A stretch of DNA of 64,000 nucleotides, taken from positions 62,001 through 126,000 of the forward strand of contig NZ_JAUSTN010000002.1 in the NCBI RefSeq assembly GCF_030812875.1, given 5' to 3'. A program made the position numbers and the translations under genes. The notes under the pieces are model-generated. The model had not been told where the DNA came from. It saw only the letters and a program-made list of their open reading frames with translations, and did no database searches. The DNA comes from Peptoniphilus_B koenoeneniae (lineage in GTDB: Bacteria; Bacillota; Clostridia; Tissierellales; Peptoniphilaceae). This document shows, piece by piece, positions 24,797 to 33,334 of the stretch (its first letter is position 1; each line of letters begins with the position of its first letter).

Positions 24797-25672
24797 TTAC
24801 ACCTTCTCAACGCCTTTTTTACCGAAGAGACCATTAGGTCTTATTATTAATACTATTATTAATATAATAAATGCCATGGAATCTCTATATTCTGAGCCTA
24901 AATATGTTGCTGCAAAAGATTCACTCAATCCTACTAAAAGTCCACCTACTAATGAACCCTGCAAGCTTCCTATACCGCCTAAAACTGCTGCTGCAAAGGC
25001 TTTTAAGCCTGCCATATATCCCATGTTTGGATATGCCATTGAATAGTAACTGCTTACTAATGAACCTGCTATAGCTGCTGATACTCCGCCTAAAAAGAAG
25101 GTAAATGAAATTATAAAGTTTACATTTATTCCCATTAGTTGTGCTGCTTTTATATTTTGTTGAGATGCTCTCATTGCAAGTCCTATATTTGTTTTATTTA
25201 CTAAAGCTACAAGTAAAAGCATAAGAATTAGAGATACTGCAAACATTCCTAATTGGGTGTATTGAATGTCTATTCCTAAAAATTGTATTGTTTTACTTGG
25301 GAACAAGGCCGGAAATTGTCTTTTTTGACTTCCGAAGGATGCTATAAGTAAATTACTTATTATGTTTGAAATACCTATTGTTGTTATAAGGGAGGCTATA
25401 GGTTCTGATTTTGCCTTTCTTAATGGTTCAAGGGATGTTTTGTCAATTAATATACCTAAAGCGCCGGTAAAAACTATTCCTAAAAGTATGGCCGGTATAA
25501 TGCCAATATTTTTAGAAATCAAATATAATATTATATTTGCTCCAAAAGCATATACCGACCCATGAGAAAAGTTTACCAAACGCAAAATACCAAAAACTAA
25601 TGAATAACCTACTGCTATTAAGGCATATGACATTCCAATGGTTATTCCATTAAATATTTGTTGTGCGTTCAT
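24797..25672 (-). CDS. livH: Branched-chain amino acid-type ABC transporter permease
   Basis: 291 residues, hydrophobic. Landmarks: GMSYALIAVGYSLVFGILRLVNFSHG at the N-terminus (read in pieces), LAMRASQQN in the coupling loop and LGGIGSLQGSLVGG. Family substrates include branched-chain amino acids, amides, urea and other small polar compounds, so the name does not fix the ligand. Confidence 0.92.
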   Translation of the reverse strand: MNAQQIFNGITIGMSYALIAVGYSLVFGILRLVNFSHGSVYAFGANIILYLISKNIGIIPAILLGIVFTGALGILIDKTSLEPLRKAKSEPIASLITTIGISNIISNLLIASFGSQKRQFPALFPSKTIQFLGIDIQYTQLGMFAVSLILMLLLVALVNKTNIGLAMRASQQNIKAAQLMGINVNFIISFTFFLGGVSAAIAGSLVSSYYSMAYPNMGYMAGLKAFAAAVLGGIGSLQGSLVGGLLVGLSESFAATYLGSEYRDSMAFIILIIVLIIRPNGLFGKKGVEKV

Positions 25673-25687
25673 TTTTCCTCCTAAATG

Positions 25688-26842
25688 TTATTTCTTTAAT
25701 AAGTCAAATTTTCCATCTTTAACTACGATTTTTGTAAAGGCTTTATGAACATCTCCATTTTCATCAAATTTAGTATGTCCTGTTACTCCTTCGTATTCCA
25801 TAGATAAAATTTCATTAACTATTTTTTCGGTGTCGTCCACTCCTACTTTTTGTGCTGCTGTTAGGAATACTCCAACTGAGTCATAAGCTTGTGCTGTAAG
25901 GGCACTTGGTTCAGAACCATATTTTTCTTTGTATTTTTCAACAAATGATTTTACTTTTGGGTCTTCAGATTGTGCGAAGAATATTACAGGGAAAGCAACT
26001 CCTTCAATAGCGTCTCCGCCAAGTTCCAATAATTGTTGAGAATAAGCATTTGAGAATCCTACAATAGCTATGTCAGGATTTATTTCCTTATATTGTTTAG
26101 CAACAGGTGCTACAAGGTTGTACATTCCTACGCATATTACAACATCTGCTCCTGCATCATTTAATTTTGCAATTGCAGGTCTGTAATCGTCAGAACCTTC
26201 AATAACTTCTTCGTGAGCTACAACTTTTGCATCTTTAAAATCTTTTTCAACTATTTCTTTAACTATTCCTGCTGTACTTACTCCCCAGTCAGTCTTTATA
26301 GAAATAATTCCTATGTTCTTTTTGCCAAGATCATTAACAGCTATGTCAAGACTTGCTTGAGCTTCGGTATTAATTACAGTGTTATTTCTTATAATAAAAT
26401 TTCCCATTCCTGAATAATCTGGGTGAGAAGATGACGGTGAAATTTCAACAATTTTATTTTCTTGATAAATTGGAGCTGCAGCTAAACATACCCCTGATGC
26501 AAAGTGTCCGATTACGCAAGGAATATCTTTTTCACTTGCAATTTTATTTGCTACTGAAACTCCTTCTTCTGGTGAGTTTTTGTCGTCAAATTTTACAATT
26601 GATATTTTTTTAGAATCAATTCCTCCATTTTCATTCCATTCTTCAGCCATAATTTCAGCTGCGTTTGAAAATCCTATACCATATTCTGAATTGTCTCCTG
26701 TTAGCGGGCCCGCTACCGCTATTTTGATAACATTTTCATCTTTTGGTTCGCTTGCAGAACTGTTTTCCTTATTTCCACAAGCAGTAAGTAATAATGTGCC
26801 AGCTAATAATCCAGCCATAATATGTTTCCTAAATTTCCTCAT
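25688..26842 (-). CDS. livK: Branched-chain amino acid-type ABC transporter substrate-binding lipoprotein
   Basis: 384 residues with a lipoprotein signal (lipobox LTAC, cysteine near residue 22). The mature part is a type I periplasmic-binding fold beginning KIAVAGPLTGDNSEYG, with SSSHPDYSG and AQAYDSVGVF as in LivJ/LivK proteins. First gene of the operon; AAGGAG precedes ATG 26842. It selects what the whole pathway takes up, but the ligand cannot be read from sequence. Confidence 0.92.
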   Translation of the reverse strand: MRKFRKHIMAGLLAGTLLLTACGNKENSSASEPKDENVIKIAVAGPLTGDNSEYGIGFSNAAEIMAEEWNENGGIDSKKISIVKFDDKNSPEEGVSVANKIASEKDIPCVIGHFASGVCLAAAPIYQENKIVEISPSSSHPDYSGMGNFIIRNNTVINTEAQASLDIAVNDLGKKNIGIISIKTDWGVSTAGIVKEIVEKDFKDAKVVAHEEVIEGSDDYRPAIAKLNDAGADVVICVGMYNLVAPVAKQYKEINPDIAIVGFSNAYSQQLLELGGDAIEGVAFPVIFFAQSEDPKVKSFVEKYKEKYGSEPSALTAQAYDSVGVFLTAAQKVGVDDTEKIVNEILSMEYEGVTGHTKFDENGDVHKAFTKIVVKDGKFDLLKK

Positions 26843-26874
26843 TTTTTTCTCCTTTCATTTTTCACTCAGAAATT

Positions 26875-26919
26875 TACTATTAAAATACCACTAATAATAC
26901 CAGTAATATTTTAATAGTA
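26875..26919. promoter_or_regulatory. Large inverted repeat, candidate GntR operator
   Basis: Perfect 13-bp arms TACTATTAAAATA / TATTTTAATAGTA separated by 19 nt. Two near-identical 12-bp direct repeats (AATACCACTAAT and AATACCAGTAAT) run through the centre. The structure begins at the -10 element and covers the start of the livK transcript, as expected for a repressor site. The co-transcribed GntR protein is the obvious candidate. Confidence 0.55.
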
Positions 26920-26948
26920 TTATAGCATATTCGAGAAATCATTTTCAA
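26919..26948 (-). promoter_or_regulatory. Promoter of the Liv-Dha-MtaA-like operon
   Basis: Minus strand: -35 TTGAAA at 26948-26943, 18-bp spacer, extended -10 TGC-TATAAT at 26924-26919. Close to consensus. Confidence 0.75.
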
Positions 26949-26983
26949 GCTCTAAAATTAATTTATTTAAGGAAAAATTTTAT

Positions 26984-27040
26984 AAAAAAATAAACTCTGA
27001 AAAATCCTTTTAAATATGGTTTAAAGAATTTTTTCAGAGT
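26984..27040 (-). terminator. Terminator of the 27-29 kb two-component operon
   Basis: Long hairpin with ACTCTGAAAAA paired to TTTTTCAGAGT (inner TTTAAA pairs as well), followed on the minus strand by a T-rich run. Confidence 0.75.
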
Positions 27041-27074
27041 CCATTTTTTATCTTATTTTAAATTTTATTTTTTA

Positions 27075-28496
27075 TTATTTTTTAGCTATGAAATAAAAGT
27101 CTGAGCCCTTTCCTAAGGTGGATTTTACTCCATAGGCATATGAATGTATGTCTAATATACTTTTGACGATAAATAGACCCAGTCCTGTGCCTACACGAGG
27201 CCTTGTACGGTTGTCCCCCGCCCTATAAAATCTTTCCCATATGTTCTCAATTTCTTCTTGACTTATGCCAATTCCGAAATCTATACAGTCAAACCTTACA
27301 GTGTCTTTTGAAATTTCTTCTGCTTTTATTTCTATTTTCTTACTTTTTCCCGAATATTTGATGGCGTTGGAAATTAAATTATACACAACTTGCTTTATTC
27401 TTTGAGGATCTCCTTTTATTTTTAAATCGCCCTTATAAGTGGTTTTTATTTGGAAATCTTTTTCTAAGCTTTTAAATCTTTTAACTTCTCCTTCTATGAT
27501 TTCTTTTAAGTCAAATTCAAATGGGTTAAAGTCTTCAAGCTTACTTTCAAGTTTGGATATATCTAAAAGATTGTTCACAAGATCTGTCAGATGATCTGCT
27601 TCATCTATTATTACATTGATGTGCTTTTCACGCATTTCTTTATTGTCCCCACTTATGTCTTTTATCATTTCTCCATAACTTTTAATTAAGGTTAGGGGCG
27701 TTTTTAAATCGTGACTTACATTAGCTATTAAATCTTTTCTAAGTTCCAAAGTTTTATTTACTTCTTCTGTTGCTAAATTTAAGGCTCTTGAAAGATTATT
27801 GATTTCATCGTAAGATTTTCCTACAAATTTTACATCCAAGTTTCCTCCAGCCATATCTCTTGCCGTTTCCGAAAGTCTTTCTATTGGTCTTGCCAATCTC
27901 TTTGAAATAAAATAGGACAATATCATTGATATTATCAGTGAAAGAAGAGAAACTATTAAAAGTTGCTTTCTTAAAATGTCTATGGCGAAATCAACAGGCT
28001 CTAATATGGACTGAATGGATATATAGTATCTCACTCCATCTGCATTTCCCAAATATCCTGCAAAGGTCAAAACGCTGTTATTCATTTTTTGAACTTTTTG
28101 TGCCCAAATATTATATTTTAAATTTTCTCTTTGAATTTTACTAAAGAGCTTATCAAACTCAACTTTTGAAATAGGCGGTCTAATAGATTCTTCAAAAGCG
28201 TTGCTTATGGGATAGACATAATTTCCATATTCATCTACAACTTTTATGGTCAGAGATTTTCTTAATGAATAATTTTCAACAAGCTCTTTAAAACCTTCAT
28301 CTTTAAATTTTTCTTGAACATTGGTCCCGATTTTTGCAACATCTTTTAATTTCATGGACTCGTAAAAATAATTTAAAAAAACTATTTGTAAAAGCCAAAG
28401 CATTAAAAAGATTATTCCCGCAAAAACAATAAAATATTTCCAAAGTTTAGTTAATATACTGCCTTTAGTTATTTCCTTGTAAAGGCCCTTCTTCAA
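27075..28496 (-). CDS. Sensor histidine kinase (HAMP, HisKA, HATPase)
   Basis: 473 residues. A membrane helix lies near 18-38, then an extracellular sensor part to about 170, a second helix near 175-195 and a HAMP region (SKRLARPIERLSETARDMAGG). The phospho-acceptor box is NVSHDLKTPLTL (H near 262); the ATP-binding boxes are NLISNAIKYSG, DFGIGISQEEI and GTGLGLFIVK. The start appears to be TTG 28496, lying inside the response-regulator gene (32-nt overlap). No better start is visible, so translational coupling is likely. The signal is unknown. Confidence 0.9.
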   Translation of the reverse strand: MKKGLYKEITKGSILTKLWKYFIVFAGIIFLMLWLLQIVFLNYFYESMKLKDVAKIGTNVQEKFKDEGFKELVENYSLRKSLTIKVVDEYGNYVYPISNAFEESIRPPISKVEFDKLFSKIQRENLKYNIWAQKVQKMNNSVLTFAGYLGNADGVRYYISIQSILEPVDFAIDILRKQLLIVSLLSLIISMILSYFISKRLARPIERLSETARDMAGGNLDVKFVGKSYDEINNLSRALNLATEEVNKTLELRKDLIANVSHDLKTPLTLIKSYGEMIKDISGDNKEMREKHINVIIDEADHLTDLVNNLLDISKLESKLEDFNPFEFDLKEIIEGEVKRFKSLEKDFQIKTTYKGDLKIKGDPQRIKQVVYNLISNAIKYSGKSKKIEIKAEEISKDTVRFDCIDFGIGISQEEIENIWERFYRAGDNRTRPRVGTGLGLFIVKSILDIHSYAYGVKSTLGKGSDFYFIAKK

Positions 28497-29151
28497 ATTT
28501 ATAACCTACTCCTCTAACTGTTACAATATATTTTCTATAATCTTTTATAGAATTTCTCAGCATTTTTATGTGGGTGTCTACTGTTCTGTCATCGCCGTAA
28601 AATTCATAGCCCCAGACTTTGCTTAAAAGTTTATTTCTTGTTAAAGCTACATTTTTATTTTTTATCATAAAAACTAAAAGATCATATTCTTTTGGTGTTA
28701 AATCAATTTTTTCTCCATCAATGGAAACTGTTCTGCCATCTAAGTCAATGTGAAGTCCTTCCACATCTAAAACTCTCTTTACATTTCCCTTTCTATTTCT
28801 ATTTACAATTACATTTATTCTTGCCATAAGCTCCTTTGGAGAAAAGGGTTTAACTACATAGTCGTCTGCTCCTACTTCAAAGCCAAAAAGTTTGTCATAT
28901 TCTTCACTTCTTGCTGAAAGCATAATAACAGGAATATCTTTAATTTTTTTTATTTCTTTATAGGCTGTAAAGCCGTCAAGTTTTGGCATCATTATGTCCA
29001 TTACTATAATGTCAAAATCATTTTCTTTTACTTTTTCTATTGCATCGAGCCCGTCCACTGCTTCCAAAACTTTGTGGCCGTTGTATTCTCCATAAGTTTT
29101 TATAACTTCTCTTATTTTTTCTTCGTCATCTACTATTAATATTTTAAACAT
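28465..29151 (-). CDS. OmpR/PhoB-type response regulator
   Basis: 228 residues. Receiver domain with acidic pocket (VDDEE), phospho-acceptor in DIIVMDIMMPKLDG (D near 52), then K in VVKPF. The C-terminal winged helix has LTPKEYDLL and VRGVGYKFE. AGGTGAT precedes ATG 29151. It pairs with the kinase encoded directly after it. Confidence 0.95.
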   Translation of the reverse strand: MFKILIVDDEEKIREVIKTYGEYNGHKVLEAVDGLDAIEKVKENDFDIIVMDIMMPKLDGFTAYKEIKKIKDIPVIMLSARSEEYDKLFGFEVGADDYVVKPFSPKELMARINVIVNRNRKGNVKRVLDVEGLHIDLDGRTVSIDGEKIDLTPKEYDLLVFMIKNKNVALTRNKLLSKVWGYEFYGDDRTVDTHIKMLRNSIKDYRKYIVTVRGVGYKFEEGPLQGNN

Positions 29152-29250
29152 TTTATCACCTAATAAATTTTATACTTTTATATTATCTTAAAGACGAAAA
29201 ATATTAAAGTCTTAGGTTTAAAAATATGGTAACATTATATTGGTGATAAT

Positions 29251-30096
29251 ATGAAAATTAAAAAAGCGGTTATTCCTGCGGCAGGCCTCGGCACAAGATT
29301 TTTGCCTATTACAAAATCTATTCCCAAGGAAATGTTACCTATAATTGACAGACCTGTTATAGATTTTATAGTTCAAGAAATTGTTGATGCCGGCATTGAA
29401 GAATTGTTAATAATAAGCGGAAGGAACAAAAGTCCTATTGAGGATTATTTTGACAATAATCCAGAAATTGAAGAAGATTTACTTAAAAAAAATAAAATAG
29501 ATCTTTATAACTGTGCAAGTTTTAAATATCCTTTGGAGATTACTTTTAAAAGACAGGGTAAGCCCTTAGGTCTTGGCCATGCTGTTTTAATGGCAGAAAA
29601 TTTTACTTGCGGACAAGATTTTGCTCTTCTTTTAGGAGATGAAATCATTGATCCTCCCCATGCTATTTCTCAGCTTATAGAAAAATATGAAAAAGTTAAT
29701 TCCACTGTAATCGGCACGAGAAAAGTTCCAAGGGAAGATCTTACAAAATATGGAATAATTGATGGAGAAAACTTTGGTGATCTTATAAAAGTCAATTCTT
29801 TAGTGGAAAAACCCCCTATTGAAAAAGCTCCTTCTAATTTTGCAATAATGGGCCGATATGTAATAAAAAATGAAATTTTTGAAATTTTAAAAAATACAAA
29901 AGCAGGTCATGGTGGTGAAATCCAACTTACTGATGCTTTAAATACTCTTGCTCATAATTCTCAGGTTTATGCCTACGAATTTTCTGGTCAAAGATTTGAT
30001 ACTGGTAATAAACTCGAATATGTTAAGGCTCAAGTTTATTATGCTTTGCAAAAAGAATATTCTAAGGAACTTCTATATTTTTTAAAAAATTTATAA
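29251..30096 (+). CDS. galU: UTP--glucose-1-phosphate uridylyltransferase
   Basis: 281 residues, slightly short of the usual 290-300. The nucleotide-binding signature is PAAGLGTRFLPITKSIPKEM, with LPIIDRPVIDFIV and LGHAVLMAE further on. It makes UDP-glucose for surface glycans and glycolipids. GGTGAT lies before ATG 29251. Monocistronic with its own terminator. Confidence 0.95.
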   Translation: MKIKKAVIPAAGLGTRFLPITKSIPKEMLPIIDRPVIDFIVQEIVDAGIEELLIISGRNKSPIEDYFDNNPEIEEDLLKKNKIDLYNCASFKYPLEITFKRQGKPLGLGHAVLMAENFTCGQDFALLLGDEIIDPPHAISQLIEKYEKVNSTVIGTRKVPREDLTKYGIIDGENFGDLIKVNSLVEKPPIEKAPSNFAIMGRYVIKNEIFEILKNTKAGHGGEIQLTDALNTLAHNSQVYAYEFSGQRFDTGNKLEYVKAQVYYALQKEYSKELLYFLKNL

Positions 30097-30102
30097 AATA
30101 AA

Positions 30103-30140
30103 AAACACTTTTACTTATTTTTAGTAAAAGTGCTTTTTAT
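30103..30140 (+). terminator. Terminator of galU
   Basis: ACTTTTACT / AGTAAAAGT stem with flanking A and T runs, about 10 nt after the stop. Confidence 0.8.
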
Positions 30141-30179
30141 TTGGAAAGGAAATCATATATTGATAGAATTTCAGCCTAT

Positions 30180-30247
30180 GGTTGCAAATGCAAGGTCGTG
30201 GGTGCAAATGAGGCTGTGGGGGTGCAATTCAAGGGGTATGGGTGCAA
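30180..30247. repeat. Four-unit tandem repeat of 20-bp period
   Basis: GG(T/G)TGCAA recurs at 30180, 30200, 30220 and 30240, exactly 20 bp apart. The rest of each unit is degenerate but G-rich. It lies just outside the recombinase fragment at the left edge of the GC-rich island. It resembles iterons or recombinase-binding repeats; function unknown. Confidence 0.7.
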
Positions 30248-30267
30248 ACTCATATTAGCAGCAAAAA

Positions 30268-30291
30268 TCCGCAGTCAAATATGTCTGCGGA
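30268..30291 (-). terminator. Terminator left from the recombinase gene
   Basis: TCCGCAG / CTGCGGA 7-bp stem with a 10-nt loop. On the minus strand it is followed by TTTTTG, 19 nt past the recombinase-fragment stop. Confidence 0.65.
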
Positions 30292-30309
30292 CTCTGTTTT
30301 ATGTTTGTA

Positions 30310-30510
30310 TTATCCTTCGATTTCCATTCCGTTTTTAAACCGGAACAGTAGTGCTCCATTGTTTTTTACCGTTATGCTTTCTATTACAGAAATCCACAGC
30401 TTATTATCAAATTCCGTGATGGGATTTTCGGTTTCGTGTAGTTCTAACATAAATGCCCCGATTGAATCTGCCTGGCCTTTTCTTTGTTTGCTTTGAGGGG
30501 ACAAATCCAC
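30310..30510 (-). pseudogene. C-terminal fragment of a large serine site-specific recombinase
   Basis: About 66 codons. The stretch ITEFDNKLW..VIESITV..NGALLFRFKNGMEI matches, from my knowledge of the family, the extreme C-terminus of TnpX/TndX-type large serine recombinases. The catalytic and zinc-ribbon parts are absent, so this is a remnant. It marks the left border of the foreign GC-rich island and suggests how the island arrived. Confidence 0.7.
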
Positions 30511-30550
30511 ATTAGAAAGGTTACAGTGAATTTTTCATATTTTTATAGAA

Positions 30551-30586
30551 TAAAAGACCTGCAGAATGTTCACTATCCTACAGGTC
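30551..30586 (-). terminator. Terminator of the hcp operon
   Basis: GACCTG..AG / CT..CAGGTC stem-loop (one internal mismatch), followed on the minus strand by TTTTATTCT, 22 nt past the hcp stop. Confidence 0.75.
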
Positions 30587-30607
30587 AGTCTAAATTAAAA
30601 ATTCTTT

Positions 30608-32245
30608 TTATTCAATAAGAATTTTTAAGTCTTCATCAACAGTAGTGATCCCCGCGATACTGAAGTTCTCTACCAACACCTTTGCCACATTCGGTGACAG
30701 GAATGCCGGAAGTGTAGGGCCAAGATGAATATTCTTTACACCCAGATACAACAGCGCGAGAAGCACGATCACGGCTTTCTGCTCATACCAAGCGATGTTG
30801 AACGCCAGCGGCAGTTCATTGATATCCTCAAGCTCGAAGATCTCTTTCAGCTTAAGAGCGATCAATGCCAGTGAATAGGAATCATTGCACTGCCCCGCAT
30901 CAAGAACTCTCGGAATTCCGCCAATATCACCCAGATCCAGCTTATTGTACTTATACTTTGCGCATCCGGCTGTAAGAATGACAACATCTTTCGGAAGTGC
31001 CTTTGCAAACTCCGTATAGTAATCACGGCTCTTATGTCTGCCATCGCAGCCCGCCATCACGACAAATTTACGAATAGCTCCGGATTTTACCGCGTTTACA
31101 ACAGGCTCTGCCAGAGCAAATACTTGCTCATGGGCAAATCCGCCGATGATTGTTCCTGTTTCGATTTCTGTCGGTGCAGGGCATCCTTTTGCCTGTTCAA
31201 TAATTGCGGAGAAGTCTTTTTCCTCCCCATATTCTCCGGAGATATGACCGCATCCTGGATATCCCGCAGATCCTGTCGTCCATAGGCGGTCTTTATAGCT
31301 GTCCTTCGGCGGCACGATGCAGTTGGTGGTCATAAGGATCGGGCCATTGAATGATTCAAATTCATCCTTCTGCTTCCACCACGCATTGCCATAGTTTCCG
31401 GCAAAGTGAGGATATTTCTTAAATGCCGGATAATAGTGTGCCGGAAGCATCTCAGAATGCGTATAGACATCAACTCCGGTATCCTTCGTCTGTTCCAGAA
31501 GCATTTCCAGATCACGAAGGTCATGTCCGGAAATCAAAATGCCAGGATTTTTTCTGACACCAAGGTCTACCGTAGTGATCTCAGGATTGCCATAGGCTTC
31601 CGTATTCGCCTTGTCAAGTAGCGCCATACCATCCACTCCAAACTTTCCGGTCTCAAGTGTCAGCGCCACAAGATCGTCTACCGTAAGGGAATCGTCCTGG
31701 ATCTTTGTCAAAGCTTTCTGAATAAATGCATCTACATCTTCATTGTCCTGAATTAGAGCATTCGCATGTTTAGAGTAAGCCGCAAGTCCCTTCAATCCAT
31801 AAGTGATAAGCTCACGAAGGCTTCTGATATCTTCATTTTCTGTTGCCAGAACTCCAACATTCTGTGCTTTTTCGTCAAACTCCGCTTCATCTCCATTCCA
31901 AAGCGCCGCTTCAGTCAGACATTCTTTGCTGTCAAGTCTTGATAACTGTTCTTCTTTAACCTTCAGTGTGTTTTTAATCGCAGCAATGATCGCCTTGCGG
32001 TCAAAATTCGCATTTGTAATCGTAATAAAGAGATTCATTGTAACGAGGTGATTGATCTCTTTTGAGACCTCTTTCCCCTCACTCCTAAGAGCTGTTGTTA
32101 CTGACGATAATCCCTTTGTCACATAGATCAGAAGATCCTGCATAGCCGCAACTTCCGGCTTCTTGCCGCATACCCCTGAAACTGTACATCCTTTGCATCC
32201 CGCTGTTTCCTGGCACTGGAAACAAAACATCTTATTCTCTGCCAT
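30608..32245 (-). CDS. hcp: Hydroxylamine reductase / hybrid-cluster protein
   Basis: 545 residues, a full-length Hcp. The N-terminal cysteine motif FCFQCQETAGCKGC..GVCG binds the ordinary Fe-S cluster. C-terminal landmarks for the hybrid 4Fe-2O-2S cluster are visible: TGSAGYPGCGHI, VMAGCDGRH, LTAGCAKYKYN and GQCNDSY. Hcp reduces NO and/or hydroxylamine in nitrosative stress. Base composition is near 50% G+C with codon use unlike the flanks, so it was transferred. AAGGAGG precedes the ATG. Last gene of the palindrome-controlled operon. Confidence 0.97.
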   Translation of the reverse strand: MAENKMFCFQCQETAGCKGCTVSGVCGKKPEVAAMQDLLIYVTKGLSSVTTALRSEGKEVSKEINHLVTMNLFITITNANFDRKAIIAAIKNTLKVKEEQLSRLDSKECLTEAALWNGDEAEFDEKAQNVGVLATENEDIRSLRELITYGLKGLAAYSKHANALIQDNEDVDAFIQKALTKIQDDSLTVDDLVALTLETGKFGVDGMALLDKANTEAYGNPEITTVDLGVRKNPGILISGHDLRDLEMLLEQTKDTGVDVYTHSEMLPAHYYPAFKKYPHFAGNYGNAWWKQKDEFESFNGPILMTTNCIVPPKDSYKDRLWTTGSAGYPGCGHISGEYGEEKDFSAIIEQAKGCPAPTEIETGTIIGGFAHEQVFALAEPVVNAVKSGAIRKFVVMAGCDGRHKSRDYYTEFAKALPKDVVILTAGCAKYKYNKLDLGDIGGIPRVLDAGQCNDSYSLALIALKLKEIFELEDINELPLAFNIAWYEQKAVIVLLALLYLGVKNIHLGPTLPAFLSPNVAKVLVENFSIAGITTVDEDLKILIE

Positions 32246-32269
32246 GAATATTTTCCTCCTTCTGTTAAC

Positions 32270-32417
32270 TTATACTTCCTCTATTGCTCCTACCGGGCAT
32301 CCGTCTTTTGCTTCAGCCGCAGCAGATTCACTTTCTACCGGAACCTCTTCTTCTATTGCTTTCGCAACTCCCTCATCTGTCATAGAAAATACTTCCGTCA
32401 TTTACCACATACTTCAT
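32270..32417 (-). pseudogene. Ferredoxin gene with an internal deletion
   Basis: The frame opens well (AGGTGATT, ATG 32417, MKYVVND) but ends in TGA after 14 codons. In another frame the sequence continues EVFSMTDEGVAKAIEEE and ends in GCPVGAIEEV, the C-terminus of a short clostridial-type ferredoxin. The missing part between VND and EVF is exactly where the CxxCxxC cluster ligands belong. Compared with the roughly 61-residue family form, about 38 bp are lost. The protein can no longer bind a cluster. Confidence 0.85.
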
Positions 32418-32437
32418 AATAATCACCTATCTTTCTC

Positions 32438-33091
32438 TTATTCCAATGTCAAAAGAAGCGCCATCTTGAACTTCTTCGTTGCTTTTACCGAGTGCAGACC
32501 GGCTTTCGCAAAATGGAAATTCTCACCCGCCTTTATCGGGTGTTCCTTACCCTCATATCCAATAACGCCTTCGCCATCCAGCGCAAAGATGATTGCTTCG
32601 CCGGGTGCGGCATGCTCAGAAAGGCCGGTGCCCTCATCAAAAGCCATAACCACAAATTTCATCTTGTCATTGTGTGCCACGTCCATGTTTACGATTTTAC
32701 CTTCCGCATAAGGCACAAGATCCGCCAGTTTAAAAACTTCCCCCGCTTTAATCGCTTCATTCATAATATCCTCCTTCCTGATCATGATCTCTGTATAAAC
32801 TGCGCCTTCCGATGTTCTAATTCCCATCGGTACATCCGTCAGAGTCACGATACTTTCTTCTTTTTCTATCTTCTTTGAAAAGCCATCCGTGCCATAGACT
32901 TCCATGTTTCCATCTGCCACAACGAGCAGCTTGTAGTAGGGATAGATCTCCGCACTGATATCCGTATTCTTCGCCAGTGAAAAGTAAATAATATCATTAA
33001 TTCCACTGTATACTGCCTTGGATATCGTACACCCCGGCACCGGCTGATTATCCTTTGCTATGGAGAATACCTCTCCGGTCTTTTCGTTCAT
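32438..33091 (-). CDS. Double-cupin protein of the Hcp island
   Basis: 217 residues. Two cupin-like halves: about 45-90 (YPYYKLLVVADGNMEVYG) and 150-212 (EHAAPGEAIIFALDGEG, HFAKAGLHSVKA). Relative of the cupin at 11354-12001. ATG 33091 overlaps the DUF1858 stop by 4 nt. Such cupins often accompany hcp in anaerobic Firmicutes. A role in handling NO-derived species or metal is inference. Confidence 0.8.
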   Translation of the reverse strand: MNEKTGEVFSIAKDNQPVPGCTISKAVYSGINDIIYFSLAKNTDISAEIYPYYKLLVVADGNMEVYGTDGFSKKIEKEESIVTLTDVPMGIRTSEGAVYTEIMIRKEDIMNEAIKAGEVFKLADLVPYAEGKIVNMDVAHNDKMKFVVMAFDEGTGLSEHAAPGEAIIFALDGEGVIGYEGKEHPIKAGENFHFAKAGLHSVKATKKFKMALLLTLE

Positions 33092-33321
33092 ACCATCACC
33101 TGCTTATGCGCTTTGATAAGATCCGATATCCTGCTTATAAGAACGTCTGCGTCCATGCCGGATTTTTTGCTCATCTCCGTAATTGTGGCTTTTCCAAGCA
33201 TCACCTTGCCTACCGGAGTATTCAACAGCTTGAACTTATCATTGACCTTTGCCATCTCATCCTTAAGCCACGGATATGTGATGATCAGGTCTTTCAGTTT
33301 TGTATCTTTCGTAATCTCCAT
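33088..33321 (-). CDS. DUF1858 domain protein
   Basis: 77 residues from ATG 33321 (GGTGG 8 nt upstream; a GTG at 33333 is an alternative). The N-terminal half is the DUF1858 pattern: TKLKDLIITYPWLKDEMAKVNDKFKLL (in pieces) followed by TPVGKVMLGKATI. DUF1858 proteins often lie next to hcp, Fe-S repair and hemerythrin genes. The biochemical function is unknown. Confidence 0.8.
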   Translation of the reverse strand: MEITKDTKLKDLIITYPWLKDEMAKVNDKFKLLNTPVGKVMLGKATITEMSKKSGMDADVLISRISDLIKAHKQVMV

Positions 33322-33334
33322 ATCCCTTACCACC

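Noticed and set aside
30180..30247. CRISPR array
   Set aside because: Units are contiguous 20-bp degenerate repeats without unique spacers, and no cas gene is in the window.
30141..30338. 65-codon plus-strand open frame after galU
   Set aside because: It is produced by the 20-bp-period repeat and antisense of the recombinase tail; no recognisable protein, although GGAAAGG lies upstream.
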